A program made the translations under genes and the position numbers. The notes beneath the pieces are model-generated. The model saw nothing but the letters and a program-made list of their open reading frames with translations, did not search any database and was not told where the DNA came from. From assembly GCA_963765625.1 (NCBI GenBank), contig CAVXXD010000013.1, positions 62,001 through 126,000 on the forward strand: a stretch of DNA of 64,000 bases, read 5' to 3'. This stretch comes from CAVXXD01 sp963765625. Its GTDB lineage: Bacteria > Actinomycetota > Geothermincolia > Geothermincolales > Geothermincolaceae. Below are positions 43,798-52,583 of this stretch, in pieces. Every line of letters begins with the position of its first letter. Position 1 is the first letter of the stretch.

Positions 43798-44562
43798 ATG
43801 AGATACGGCATCATCTCGGACATCCATTCGAACCTGGAAGGCTTAACCGCCGTGTTGGAGTCCCTGGAAGAAGCAAGGGTTGATTCCATCCTCTGCTGCG
43901 GCGACATCGTGGGCTACGGGGCGGAGCCGGTGGCCTGCCTGGAAATGCTGCTGAGCAGAGATGTCGTCTGTATCAAGGGCAACCATGAAAGGGGCCTGGT
44001 GGACCTGGCGGAAGACCGGGAACCGGCCATGAACGAGCTGGCCCTTGCCGCCATCGAGTATTCCGAGCAGCAGCTGGAACCGGAGAACAAGATGATCCTC
44101 CTGGGGTTCCCGGACCTCAAGGAGATAAACTCGGAGTTCTACATCTTCCACGGCTCCCCCACCCACCCGGACGACTACATCTTCGATCCCTTCGACGCTC
44201 AGTACGCCTTCAAGTCCCTGCGCACGCATTACCATGAGCCCGCCAACCACCTCGGTTTCGTCGGGCATACCCACGTCTGCGCCATCTACCTGCTGGAGCG
44301 GGAGGCCCAGAAGCTGGTCCACGGCGAGGTCTCCAAGCCCGGCCGCATCGGGCTGCCCGAGAACCACGACGTCATCATCAACGTGGGTAGCTGCGGGCAG
44401 TACCGGGGCGGCATGGTCGTGGCTTCTTTCTGCGTCTACAACTCGGAGGAACGGGCCGTGGAGTTCCACTTCGTCGAGTACGACGTGGGGAGTGCCATGA
44501 AGAAGATCCACGAAGCGGGCCTGCCCACCGAACTGGCCGACCGCCTCGCGCTGGGCATGTGA
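43798..44562 (+). CDS. Calcineurin-like metallophosphoesterase
   Basis: A 254-aa enzyme of the YfcE/ApaH-like superfamily. All five metal motifs are visible: DIHSN (near residue 7), GDIVGYG (near 38), GNHERG (near 61), HGSPTHP (near 120) and GHTHVC (near 156). It likely hydrolyses a phosphodiester or cyclic nucleotide using two metal ions, in the cytoplasm. ATG at 43798 follows GGAG. It is a single-gene unit followed by the acyltransferase gene. Confidence 0.93.
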   Translation: MRYGIISDIHSNLEGLTAVLESLEEARVDSILCCGDIVGYGAEPVACLEMLLSRDVVCIKGNHERGLVDLAEDREPAMNELALAAIEYSEQQLEPENKMILLGFPDLKEINSEFYIFHGSPTHPDDYIFDPFDAQYAFKSLRTHYHEPANHLGFVGHTHVCAIYLLEREAQKLVHGEVSKPGRIGLPENHDVIINVGSCGQYRGGMVVASFCVYNSEERAVEFHFVEYDVGSAMKKIHEAGLPTELADRLALGM

Positions 44563-44684
44563 CCCGCCGGGCCGTCCGGCCCTGTGACAATTCGCGCTTT
44601 ACCATGTTACGCTCTTGCATACTCGGTGTTATGGAGTGAGAATTGAGCGTACCGTAAAGCTGTAAACAGGGAGGTTCTTTAAAG

Positions 44685-45419
44685 ATGAAGGCAAAGCTGC
44701 CCAGGAAACTGTGGATAATGACCGTGGCCATCTACGCCACTTTGCGGATATCCATCCTCAACATCCTCAAAGTCTATGTCGGGGGCGGCTACAGCCGCGC
44801 CTATGCCGACCGCATATTCCGTTGGTACGCCAACCTGTTGTGCGATTCGGTGAGGATGCGGCGCATTGTCAACGACCCCTACGGCTTGGAGTTAGAGCCG
44901 GGTAAGCCTTACATGGTGATGTGCAACCACCGCAGCCTCTACGACATCCCCCTGTCGGTGGTCAGCCTCCCCGGCAGTGTGCGCATGCTATCCAAGCAGG
45001 AACTCCGCCGCGTGCCTGTCTGGGGCAAGGCGCTCGATTGCGGGGAATTCGTCTTCATCGACCGCTCCGACCTGGAGAAGGCCAAGAAGTCGCTGGCCGT
45101 GGCGCGCAAGGTGATGGAGAGCGGCGTACTGCTCTGGGTCGCGGCCGAGGGCACCCGTTCCGACGACGGCAAGCTCGGCAAGTTCAAGAAGGGCGGGTTT
45201 GTCACCGCCATCGAGGCGGGAGCCACTATCATACCGGTGGGAATTACGGGGACGGAGAAGGTCCTGCCCCCGCGGACCTACGATTTCCACCTCGACCAGG
45301 AGGTCTTCTTCAACATCGGCAAGCCCATCGACGCGTCCGTCTACACCATGGAACAGAGGGATGAACTGATTGAAGTGGTGCGGACCGCTATGGCTGAGCT
45401 TACCGGCGAGACCGCGTAG
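44685..45419 (+). CDS. plsC: 1-acylglycerol-3-phosphate O-acyltransferase (PlsC-like)
   Basis: Acyltransferase of 244 aa that would transfer an acyl chain to lysophosphatidate at the membrane. The HX4D catalytic motif is NHRSLYD (H82, D87), the glycerol-phosphate site EGTRSDDGKLGKFKKGG follows near residue 150, and GATIIPVGITGTEK matches block IV. A hydrophobic N terminus anchors it. ATG follows GGAGG with a long spacer. It is a single-gene unit. Confidence 0.92.
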   Translation: MKAKLPRKLWIMTVAIYATLRISILNILKVYVGGGYSRAYADRIFRWYANLLCDSVRMRRIVNDPYGLELEPGKPYMVMCNHRSLYDIPLSVVSLPGSVRMLSKQELRRVPVWGKALDCGEFVFIDRSDLEKAKKSLAVARKVMESGVLLWVAAEGTRSDDGKLGKFKKGGFVTAIEAGATIIPVGITGTEKVLPPRTYDFHLDQEVFFNIGKPIDASVYTMEQRDELIEVVRTAMAELTGETA

Positions 45420-45430
45420 GAGACAACCTC

Positions 45431-45470
45431 TGTCATTGCGAGGAGCGCGGCGACGAAGCAACCTGATTGC
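45431..45470. repeat. Half copy of the TGTCATTGCGAG repeat
   Basis: TGTCATTGCGAGGAGCGCGG begins the element and GAAGCAACCTGATTGC closes it. It matches one arm of the longer repeat at 46991-47051, about 1.5 kb away. It lies between convergent genes (45419 and 45475). Confidence 0.7.
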
Positions 45471-45474
45471 ACAC

Positions 45475-46419
45475 CTATTTCTTTTTCTTGTGGGGTGAGG
45501 GGCCGGGCTTGCGCGACGGGACCTGGGCCTTGCCGCCCGACGCGTCTTTCTTCCCGGACGAGGGAAGCTGCTTCTTCTCCACCTTTTTGGGCTCCGTCTT
45601 CTTAGGCTGGGGCGCCTTGGCATCCTTGGCGGGATTCTTCTTTTTAATCTCCCTCTCCTCCACCTCCACCTGGTCGAGGAAGTGGTTGAAGGCCGCGGCG
45701 ATGTAGGCGGTTTTGGCCCCTTCGATGAAGGACAGCACCACGATGGCCAGGATACGGATAAGCGCGAACATTATCCCCAGGTCAACGGCGAGGGGCAGCA
45801 GGATACCGAAGAGCAGCAGGGCGCCGCACTCCACCATCATGGGCACCAGTACCAGGGGCAGGGCGCGCTTGTATCTTCCCTTGATCAGTTGCTGGCTCAT
45901 CCGCAGCACGCCCGAAGGGTTGGGGGTCTCCTCCTCGAAGTCGTGGCGCAGGGTGGCCAGTTGGGGGACCAGGGCATAGAAGGTCAGGGCCAGTGCCAGC
46001 AGGATGTAGACGAGGAAGTAAAATATGATGCCGATGGCGGTGCTCGCGGTAGCGCTGGTCGCCAGCACCAGCATGTTGAGGAGCATGGGGATGACGAAAT
46101 AGCTGGCCGCGAATACCCCCAGGCCGAAGATGGCCGAGAGGTTGAGGAACTTCAGGGGCTGGTAAGCCAGCACTGCTCGCGCCTCCGCCAGCATCTCCCG
46201 GGTACCCACCTCGGGCTCGCCCCCGTAGGTGTAGGCCGCCATGCACCAGGCCAGGAAGAGAAGCATGTACGTGAGGAGGAACCCCAGGATGAACACCACG
46301 TCCGGCGCCCCCGTGGAGACGGCGAAAGTATAGGGGACGCACGCAGCCGACACCAGCAGCCAGACCAGCGGGCGCGAGCGGAAGCTCTTCCAGGCCCTGA
46401 GCAGTAACTCTTTCTCCAT
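45475..46419 (-). CDS. Multi-pass membrane protein with a lysine/proline-rich C-terminal tail
   Basis: A 314-aa protein with about six transmembrane helices (for example VWLLVSAACVPYTFAVSTG, FILGFLLTYMLLFLAW, IIFYFLVYILLALALTFY). The final 60 residues form a basic tail (VEEREIKKKNPAKDAKAPQ, then PKKTEPKKVEKKQ, ending GPSPHKKKK). ATG at 46419 chosen over one at 46479 because of the GGGGAGACG site. Its general hydrophobic pattern resembles DUF6159-type proteins, but I am unsure. Function unknown. Confidence 0.75.
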   Translation of the reverse strand: MEKELLLRAWKSFRSRPLVWLLVSAACVPYTFAVSTGAPDVVFILGFLLTYMLLFLAWCMAAYTYGGEPEVGTREMLAEARAVLAYQPLKFLNLSAIFGLGVFAASYFVIPMLLNMLVLATSATASTAIGIIFYFLVYILLALALTFYALVPQLATLRHDFEEETPNPSGVLRMSQQLIKGRYKRALPLVLVPMMVECGALLLFGILLPLAVDLGIMFALIRILAIVVLSFIEGAKTAYIAAAFNHFLDQVEVEEREIKKKNPAKDAKAPQPKKTEPKKVEKKQLPSSGKKDASGGKAQVPSRKPGPSPHKKKK

Positions 46420-46554
46420 GTCTTTCTTCGTCTCCCCTTTCGTCTTTGTAACCTTATGCGCCGCCCGCCTGTTCGTCAAGAATCCTATATAATAAGAACC
46501 TGATGCGTGTGGAGGGTGTGGAGGTTGATGACAGGCACCATGTGGAGGTGGGGT

Positions 46555-46983
46555 ATGAAAGAGACCGAGGGGAAGAAGAAGTTCGACAAGAAGCTATTGC
46601 TGCTGCCGTTACTGTCCTTGCTGCTCATCCCCCTGCTGGCGGCACGCCGGGCGCTCGGGTTCTTGAATAAGAGAAAAGAGCGCGCCGCCGTCAAGGCCCT
46701 GGCCAGACAGCTGGTACAGGAGCGCAAGAGCGGCAGGAAAAGCGGGAAGAGCGTGAAGGGCAAAAAGGCCGGCAAGGCCTCCGTCAAGGTCGTCGTCAGG
46801 GAGGCCGCGGAGTCACGGGCAGGCGTCATCACTCAGGTCAAAAACCTCTTGAGCAAGAGGATGGTCAAGTTCATACTGATGGCGCTGGCGGAGCGGATCA
46901 TCGCCGCTCAGCGGGCCAAGATGAAGGAATCACTCCCATCCATACCCTTGAGCGGGCGCCTCTCCAAAGCCAAAGACATCTGA
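46555..46983 (+). CDS. Hypothetical basic protein, 142 aa
   Basis: Starts MKETEGKKKFDKK (ATG at 46555 after GGAGGTGGGG). One transmembrane segment, LLLLPLLSLLLIPLLAARRA, near residues 14-33, is followed by a very basic, Lys/Arg/Gly-rich stretch (RKSGRKSGKSVKGKKAGKAS) and a second hydrophobic stretch MVKFILMALAERIIAAQ. I recognise no family. It may bind nucleic acid or phospholipid at the membrane. Confidence 0.65.
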   Translation: MKETEGKKKFDKKLLLLPLLSLLLIPLLAARRALGFLNKRKERAAVKALARQLVQERKSGRKSGKSVKGKKAGKASVKVVVREAAESRAGVITQVKNLLSKRMVKFILMALAERIIAAQRAKMKESLPSIPLSGRLSKAKDI

Positions 46984-46990
46984 TTGCCGC

Positions 46991-47051
46991 TGTCATTGCG
47001 AGCGAAGCGAAGCAATCATATTGCTTCGCCGCTGTGCTCCTCGCAATGACA
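46991..47051. repeat. Imperfect inverted repeat, TGTCATTGCGAG family
   Basis: Ends are TGTCATTGCGA (46991-47001) and TCGCAATGACA (47041-47051), with an inner GAAGCAAT/ATTGCTTC pair. It can fold into a long hairpin. Such intergenic elements are dispersed in many bacteria. It lies between convergent genes and may act as a terminator. A half copy is at 45431. Confidence 0.8.
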
Positions 47052-47055
47052 TGGG

Positions 47056-47259
47056 TTAGAAACCGGTTTTGATGCCTTTGTCTTTGCGCGCCTCTTCCTC
47101 CGCCGCGATGATCAGGTCGTAAGCCTTACGGTAGAGCCCGAAGTACTCGTCGGCGCTGGTGTACGCCGCCTTCTCCTTCTCGTCCGCGAAATCAAGGTAG
47201 CTCTTCACCAGTTCCAGCGCCACCTCGGCCGAAGTCTTGGACAGAAAACCGTTGGGCAT
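47056..47259 (-). CDS. Hypothetical small helical protein, 67 aa
   Basis: Product MPNGFLSKTSAEVALELVKS continuing as a mostly helical, acidic chain (AYTSADEYFGLYRKAYDLI, then EEEARKDKGIKTGF). No family recognised. It begins after an AGGTAAC-type ribosome site and stands next to the repeat at 46991. The codon pattern and strong helical content favour a real gene. Confidence 0.6.
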   Translation of the reverse strand: MPNGFLSKTSAEVALELVKSYLDFADEKEKAAYTSADEYFGLYRKAYDLIIAAEEEARKDKGIKTGF

Positions 47260-47358
47260 GATGTTACCTCCATCGGGTTGCCTCTTCTATATTCCACACT
47301 CGCCTCATTTTACCAGATAAACGAATTCCGCTATGATGTTCGGGTGAGGTGAGCCCTA

Positions 47359-47727
47359 TTGCAGAACGACGTCGTTTTCGCGGTCCTGTCAACCCTGCTC
47401 GGTACCTTTTTCATGGCCTGGACATCCTCCTACTGCCGCCGGATGCGGTCGATGGGCGGTGACTTCTCGCGCCGCATAGTGATGAAGATACTCGACGGGG
47501 ACGCTGCCCCCGATGAGGTGGATGAAGAGATAACCCACCTGCGCGGACGCCTGTTCGCCACCGGCCTGGCCTTGCTGGGCCTGGCCGCCGCCCTGCTGGC
47601 CTCCTGCCTGATGCTGTGGCTCTTCGATTCCAGCCTGAGCCCTCTCTACCCGGCCGGCCTGGCTTCTCTCTCCCTCTGCCTCGCCCTCAGCGCCTTCATC
47701 CTGCGGGGCAGCATCTCCACGGCCTGA
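47359..47727 (+). CDS. Hypothetical small membrane protein, 122 aa
   Basis: Begins at a TTG (MQNDVVFAVLSTLLGTFFMA). Three hydrophobic segments: near residues 5-22, 68-92 (ATGLALLGLAAALLASCLML) and 98-118. A short charged loop (DGDAAPDEVDEEITHLRG) lies between. Family unknown. It is separated by 116 bases from the fusion gene that follows. Confidence 0.65.
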   Translation: MQNDVVFAVLSTLLGTFFMAWTSSYCRRMRSMGGDFSRRIVMKILDGDAAPDEVDEEITHLRGRLFATGLALLGLAAALLASCLMLWLFDSSLSPLYPAGLASLSLCLALSAFILRGSISTA

Positions 47728-47843
47728 AGAACGCTTCCCTGGAGGCCCCATCCCCGCTCTATTAAAGGGATTGTGCGTCATAACGCTGTATAATATCTTG
47801 AAACATCCTTGAAAAGAACCGAGTCTGGAAGACCCATACGAAT

Positions 47844-50090
47844 ATGAAAAAGAAGAACGTCCTGATACTGTACCTGAACTTCCTACCCCACCTGGCCTTC
47901 TGGTTGATCGCGGCCTTCGGGTACGTCCGCTACGCTTCCTACGCCGGCCTGGCCCTGGCGCTGCTGGTAAGCCTGGCCACCTGGAAAGTCTGCGGCCTGG
48001 CGCCCCTTGTCTATTTCAACCTGCTCTTCTTCGCCATCGCCGCGACGGCTTCGCTGACCATGGGTACCAGCATCGAAAAGAGGCTGCCCAACCTGATGTC
48101 GGGCGAGTTCGTCTCCCTTCTTCTGATGTCTTTCTACACCATCCTCTTCGAAGGGCAACCCTTCTTTCTGGACTTCGCCTCGCGCGACTACCCGGAGAGC
48201 ATGCATTACAACCCCCTCTTCAGGAGGACCTACTCCTGGCTGACCTATGTCTGGACGGCTTGCTTCGCGGCCGGCCTGGGGGTCTCGGCCTTCTCACTCC
48301 TGACGCTGTCCGGCGAGACCGCCCGCATGGTGCCCGCCGTGACCTGCTCCGTCATGCTGGTGGTGCTGGCCGTCACCACCTCGGTGGTGATCATGCTCAT
48401 GCCCCGCTTCTTCGGGCGTCACCTGCTGGCCAAGTCCAACCTCAAGGGCACCTGGACGGCTCCCACTCTCGACCCCGACCGCAAGCTGCGCGAGAGCGAG
48501 TTCGACGTAGCCGTCATCGGGGCCGGAATAGGCGGCTTGACCTGCGCCGCCATGCTGGCTAAGGCCGGCTTGAAGGTCCTCCTGGCCGAGCAGCGCAAGC
48601 AAGTGGGGGGCTACTGTTCCTCGGTGACCCGCGACGGCTTCGTACTCAACGTGGGCCCCACCGTCTTCACCGGGGTGAGGGAAGGAGGAGCCCTCTCCCT
48701 CCTCCTCGAGAACCTGGGCATCCGGGACCGCGTCCCCTTCGCCCGCCCTACCCTGGGGGCCATCACCGACGCTAACGCCATGCGCATCACCGACAACGTG
48801 GAATCCTATATCAACAAGCTGATAACCAAATTCCCGGGTGATGAAGAAGGGTTGCTCCGCTTCCTCACCGACCTCCGCTCCTTCCGCGGTGAGCTCAACG
48901 ACCACAAGGAGCCCGGCCTCCCCATACTGGTGGAGGACCTCGAGGACTTCAACGAGCAGTTCTACGCCTATCCCATCATCTCGAAATGGCACAACCTCAA
49001 CGCCGCGCAGATGCTCTACGAATACTTCGGCGACCCGGCCCTGCGCGACCTCTTCTCCTGCCTGCTCTTCCCGGTGGCGGGGGACCCTTCGGCCATCTCG
49101 GCTTACGACGCCGGATATCTTTACAAGGAGATGCTCCTGGACGGTTGCGGCTTCCCCGTGGGGGGCTTGAGGCCCTTCACCGGCCTCCTCTCCCGTGCCT
49201 GCCACGGATTTGGGGTAACCGTGCTCACCGACTGCATGGTGGAGAAGATAATGCTCAAGGACACCTCTTCCGGGCCCCGGATAGTCGGCCTGAAGATGGA
49301 GGACGGCTCGCAGCACCGCTGCCAGATGGTGGTGATGTCCGGTGATCCCGCGCAACTCACCCACGACCTGCTGCCGCCCGATGCCCTGGGTTCCAAGTAC
49401 CGGAAGAAGCTGGCGGAGATGCAGCCCTCCAACTCCTTCCAGGTTCTCTTCCTGGGGGTGGAAGGCGACCTGGACATCCCCGATCGCGTCTTCCTCACCA
49501 CCGACAAGCCGCGCCGCATCCGTACCGGCAACACCTACCTGGAGATCAAGCACCTCACCATCAGCCTGCTGTCGCGCCAGGACCCCTCCCTGGCTCCGGC
49601 CGGCACCCACCTCCTCAACGTGTGGGCAGCCGTGCCGGGCAAGTGTTACGACGCCTTCACCGGCGAAACCAACCGCAAGGGCCTGGAAGAAGCCCTGACC
49701 CTCGCGATAAAGCAGGACCTGCGCCGCATCATCCCCCGCATTGACCAGCGTATCGTCTTCCAGGAGAGGCTCTCTCCCCTCCACCTGAACAAGCTCACCC
49801 TCAACACCCGTGGAGCAGCCTTCGGCTACCAGCCCTCGCTTGAGCAACACCTGTTCCACCGCCCGGACATCCACACCCCCTTCCACAACCTCTACCTGTC
49901 CGGCGCCTGGGGACGCTACGGCCTGGGCATGGAGGGTGCCGTCGTCAACAGCATGCTGGTGGCCAGGCACATCCTGGCCGGGGGAGGGGAAGTGCCGGTG
50001 GAGGCCGAGCCTCCCATCCTGGAGGCCGAAGAATCCGGCCGGGAAAGCAGGCGCAGGCGGGGGAAGAGCAAGGCGAAAATAGAAGCCTAG
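47844..50090 (+). CDS. Fusion of a multi-pass membrane domain with a phytoene desaturase-like FAD domain
   Basis: A 748-aa protein. Residues 1 to about 205 have about six transmembrane helices (VLILYLNFLPHLAFWLIAAF, LAPLVYFNLLFFAIAATAS, and others). From about residue 220 a CrtI-type FAD domain begins: EFDVAVIGAGIGGLTCAAML, then AEQRKQVGGYCSSVTRDGF, ending LYLSGAWGRYGLGMEGAVVN near residue 700. The C-terminal tail is basic (ESRRRRGKSKAKIEA). No frameshift is needed. The membrane part may be a transporter-like anchor placing the oxidoreductase beside its lipid substrate. A weak -10 box TATAAT lies at 47789-47794. Confidence 0.87.
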   Translation: MKKKNVLILYLNFLPHLAFWLIAAFGYVRYASYAGLALALLVSLATWKVCGLAPLVYFNLLFFAIAATASLTMGTSIEKRLPNLMSGEFVSLLLMSFYTILFEGQPFFLDFASRDYPESMHYNPLFRRTYSWLTYVWTACFAAGLGVSAFSLLTLSGETARMVPAVTCSVMLVVLAVTTSVVIMLMPRFFGRHLLAKSNLKGTWTAPTLDPDRKLRESEFDVAVIGAGIGGLTCAAMLAKAGLKVLLAEQRKQVGGYCSSVTRDGFVLNVGPTVFTGVREGGALSLLLENLGIRDRVPFARPTLGAITDANAMRITDNVESYINKLITKFPGDEEGLLRFLTDLRSFRGELNDHKEPGLPILVEDLEDFNEQFYAYPIISKWHNLNAAQMLYEYFGDPALRDLFSCLLFPVAGDPSAISAYDAGYLYKEMLLDGCGFPVGGLRPFTGLLSRACHGFGVTVLTDCMVEKIMLKDTSSGPRIVGLKMEDGSQHRCQMVVMSGDPAQLTHDLLPPDALGSKYRKKLAEMQPSNSFQVLFLGVEGDLDIPDRVFLTTDKPRRIRTGNTYLEIKHLTISLLSRQDPSLAPAGTHLLNVWAAVPGKCYDAFTGETNRKGLEEALTLAIKQDLRRIIPRIDQRIVFQERLSPLHLNKLTLNTRGAAFGYQPSLEQHLFHRPDIHTPFHNLYLSGAWGRYGLGMEGAVVNSMLVARHILAGGGEVPVEAEPPILEAEESGRESRRRRGKSKAKIEA

Positions 50091-50105
50091 AGGCTCAAGG
50101 CGGGC

Positions 50106-50483
50106 TTAAGGCATGTGCTCTTCGATAATCTTCAGCAGGTCCCCGAAGACATAGGGCTTGGCGATAAAGGCCACCGCCCCCATCTCCTGGCTCCTATCGA
50201 TATCTTCGTGCTGGGCCTTGACGGAGGAGACGATCACGGGGATTTCCGCCAGCTCAGGGTCCTGTTTCAGCTCTCCCAGGATCTCCCACCCCGTCTTCCC
50301 GGGCATGAGGATGTCCAGGATGATAAGGCCGGGGTGCTCATCGAGGCAGGCTTCCCGGTACTTGAGGCTGTTGGTGCACCCGGCCACGCGATAACCGGCC
50401 CTTCCCAGCGTACGCTCCATCAATTCAACGATCACGCTGTTGTCTTCAACGACCAGAATGGTCCGCTCTCCGTCTTTCTTCAT
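50106..50483 (-). CDS. Response regulator receiver domain protein (CheY-like)
   Basis: A single 125-aa receiver domain without output domain. The acidic pocket is ED in VVEDNSV, the phosphorylated Asp is in LIILDILMPGKTG (near residue 56), Thr/Ser in VIVSSVK and Lys in FIAKPY. It should be phosphorylated by a histidine kinase not seen here. Divergent from the DUF72 gene, with overlapping weak -10 boxes between. Confidence 0.93.
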   Translation of the reverse strand: MKKDGERTILVVEDNSVIVELMERTLGRAGYRVAGCTNSLKYREACLDEHPGLIILDILMPGKTGWEILGELKQDPELAEIPVIVSSVKAQHEDIDRSQEMGAVAFIAKPYVFGDLLKIIEEHMP

Positions 50484-50542
50484 CGCACAGCCTCCCTGGC
50501 GGGCATTCAGGCAAATTATCTTGATTTCCTGACTTATGTGTG

Positions 50543-50568
50543 ATTATACCCCCGTTTCCGTATATAAT
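50543..50568. promoter_or_regulatory. Divergent -10 boxes between response regulator and DUF72 genes
   Basis: TATAAT on the plus strand (50563-50568) and TATAAT on the minus strand (50548-50543) lie 15 bases apart in the 130-base gap. The -35 elements are poor, so activator dependence is possible. Confidence 0.4.
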
Positions 50569-50618
50569 GTTGTACAGGGTATTTTTCGTACTCGCAAGAA
50601 TACGGTTAAGGAGTGCTA

Positions 50619-51350
50619 TTGGAGGTCCACGTCGGATGTTGCGGCTATCCGCAACCCAAGAAAAAGTATTACGAGCATTTTGATCTCGTAGAGATCCAGA
50701 AGACTTTCTACCAGCTGCCCAGGGTCAAATCGGCCCAGGCCTGGAGGATGGAGGCTCCGCCGTCGGTGGAATTCACCCTGCTGGCCTGGCAGCTCATCAC
50801 CCACCGTCCTTCCAGCTCGAGCTACCGCCATCTCACCGTGCCGGTGGACGAGTCCAAGCGCGACTCCTACGGTTCTTTCAAACCCACCCCCGAGATATTC
50901 GAGGCCTGGGACCAGACCCTGGAGGTGGCGCACGCCCTGGAGTCGGAGATGGTCATCTTCCAGGCACCCACCACCTTCGGCCCGGGCCCCAAGAACACCT
51001 CCAACCTGCGAGAGTTCTTCGGCCGGTGCAACCGCGACGGTCTCCAACTGGGCTGGGAACCCAAGGGTAACGACTGGGACACGGAGGACGTCGGCAAGCT
51101 CTGCCGCGAGCTGGACCTCATCCACATCGTCGACCCCTACCTGGGGCGCGAAAAGGCGGGGAGCATCATCTACTGGCGCATGAACGGCATCGGCGGCTTC
51201 CGCCATCAGTATACCGATCAGGAACTGCGCAAGTTCGTCTCCATCCTGCGGAAATCCAAAAAGAAGAAGGCTTACGTCCTCTTCAACAATATCCACATGT
51301 GGGAAGACGCCCTCCGTTTCCAGGCCCTCTGGGAAGAGCGCAAGGTCTGA
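50619..51350 (+). CDS. DUF72 family protein (YecE-like)
   Basis: A 243-aa TIM-barrel-like protein with the DUF72 signature EVHVGCCGYPQPKKKYYEHF at the start, VIFQAPTTFGPGPKNTSN in the centre, and YVLFNNIHMWEDALRFQAL at the end. Function unknown; the fold resembles endonuclease IV-type barrels. I chose TTG at 50619, five bases after AAGGAG; the GTG at 50613 overlaps that ribosome site. Confidence 0.88.
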   Translation: MEVHVGCCGYPQPKKKYYEHFDLVEIQKTFYQLPRVKSAQAWRMEAPPSVEFTLLAWQLITHRPSSSSYRHLTVPVDESKRDSYGSFKPTPEIFEAWDQTLEVAHALESEMVIFQAPTTFGPGPKNTSNLREFFGRCNRDGLQLGWEPKGNDWDTEDVGKLCRELDLIHIVDPYLGREKAGSIIYWRMNGIGGFRHQYTDQELRKFVSILRKSKKKKAYVLFNNIHMWEDALRFQALWEERKV

Positions 51351-51385
51351 GCCAGGCCTGCAAAGAGGCCTGCAAAGCTCAGACC
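51344..51385. terminator. Bidirectional hairpin between convergent genes
   Basis: Perfect 9-base arms GGTCTGAGC (51344-51352) and GCTCAGACC (51377-51385) enclose a tandem duplication of GCCTGCAAAG. It overlaps the DUF72 stop codon and precedes the M48 gene stop by seven bases. There is no T tract. Confidence 0.5.
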
Positions 51386-51391
51386 CGAGGA

Positions 51392-52427
51392 TCAACCCTC
51401 CAGAAAGCTTTCCCGGGGTGACGGCCCCGGGTCCAGGGGAGCATGAACCACCATCTCAAGGTTCCTGATTCTCTCTTCCACGCTCGGCTGCAGGTCGGGC
51501 TGGCTCATGCTCTCGAACCTGAAGTTGCAGATGGGCGCAGAAGAATATCCCTTTGAGGAAACACAGGCTGGCATAATTGCTGTGCGCCTGGACTTTGCGC
51601 AGCGCGGCGGCCATCGCTTCCGGGTACATGGTCCACTTCACCGCCAGCTCGTCGGCGTGCATCTCCCGGCAGGGGTCGATCAGCCTCTGCATGACACGGC
51701 TGAATATCACCATCACCACGAAGTTCAGGAGCAGCACCAGGACGGCCGAGATGATTATGCGCGCCGCTTCCGAAGAGCCCTTCCCTACGGTCAGGCTGAG
51801 GAGGGGAAAAAGAACGACGAACATGATCAGAGTCGGAAGCACCATCAACTCCCAGATGGCGCCGAATACTGGAGTGTCGACCGCCCCTGCCACGTGCTCG
51901 GCCAGGGAGCGCACGATCAGCGAGAAACCCCTCAGGGAAGCGATGAAGGTGTTGAGGGTGGCGTCCTCGTAGTAGAGGTGGGCCATCTCGTGCGCCACCA
52001 CCGCTCGCAGCTCGTCGTCGTCCAGGTCCCTTACCAGCCCGCTGGTGACGATGATCACACCCCGGTCACGTTTCTTCAGGGAGAAGGCGTTGCGAAACTC
52101 TTCATCTATCATCATGATCTCCGGTAAGGGCATGCCGGTGGCGATGGAGATGTCCTCGGCCGCGGACTGGACGGCGGCGGCCCCGCCACGGTAGACGGGG
52201 GTGGCCCGGCTGGCCCAGCGCACCATCCACAGGCCGCTGCGGGTGGCGACGTAGATGGTCAGAAGGTCGACGATGACGAAACCAGCCAGGGCCAGCCAGC
52301 CGGCGAGGTTGTCGTAGGTGGCGATGATCCAGGCACCGAAGACCGCCGTGACGGCCATGATGGTGACGATAAACGCGGCGCCGCCCAGCATCACCTTGCG
52401 CTTGTTCTTCCGGATCAGCTCGTCCAT
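51392..52427 (-). CDS. M48 family zinc metallopeptidase (HtpX-like), frameshifted at the C terminus
   Basis: Membrane protease with two N-terminal helices (VMLGGAAFIVTIMAVTAVFG and LAGWLALAGFVIVDLLTIYV), the zinc motif VVAHEMAHLYYED (HEMAH, near residue 146), a second pair of helices, and the third ligand Glu in CREMHADELAV (near 264). After LKGIFF the frame shifts at about 51540: dropping one base continues as APICNFRFESMSQPDLQPSV, then EERIRNLEMVV, as in HtpX, giving a stop at 51392. The uncorrected frame ends at 51456 with unrelated sequence. HtpX degrades misfolded membrane proteins. Confidence 0.85.
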
Positions 52428-52464
52428 GGTTAAAGGATAGGGGACGGGGCCGGTTCCTGAGAAG

Positions 52465-52499
52465 TGTCAATTTCTGGGGTCAGCCCCTGACAATTGACA
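52465..52499. repeat. Palindromic repeat (GGGGTCAGCCCC type)
   Basis: TGTCAATT (52465-52472) and AATTGACA (52492-52499) flank GGGG-tcag-CCCC. It is related in style to the GGGGTCAGACCCC elements at 19131 and 60243. It lies in the 156-base gap upstream of the large surface-protein gene. Confidence 0.6.
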
Positions 52500-52583
52500 T
52501 TTACGGCGCGGGCGGGTGTTCGGGGCGGGTGATAGAATTACTGTTGATGGTGATTCTTTTTCGACAAGAAAGGGGCCGAGGAT

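Noticed and set aside
48294..49970. Long open frame of 558 codons on the minus strand
   Set aside because: It lies wholly opposite the well-supported desaturase fusion gene and has the His/Gly/Val-rich composition typical of antisense frames in GC-rich DNA.
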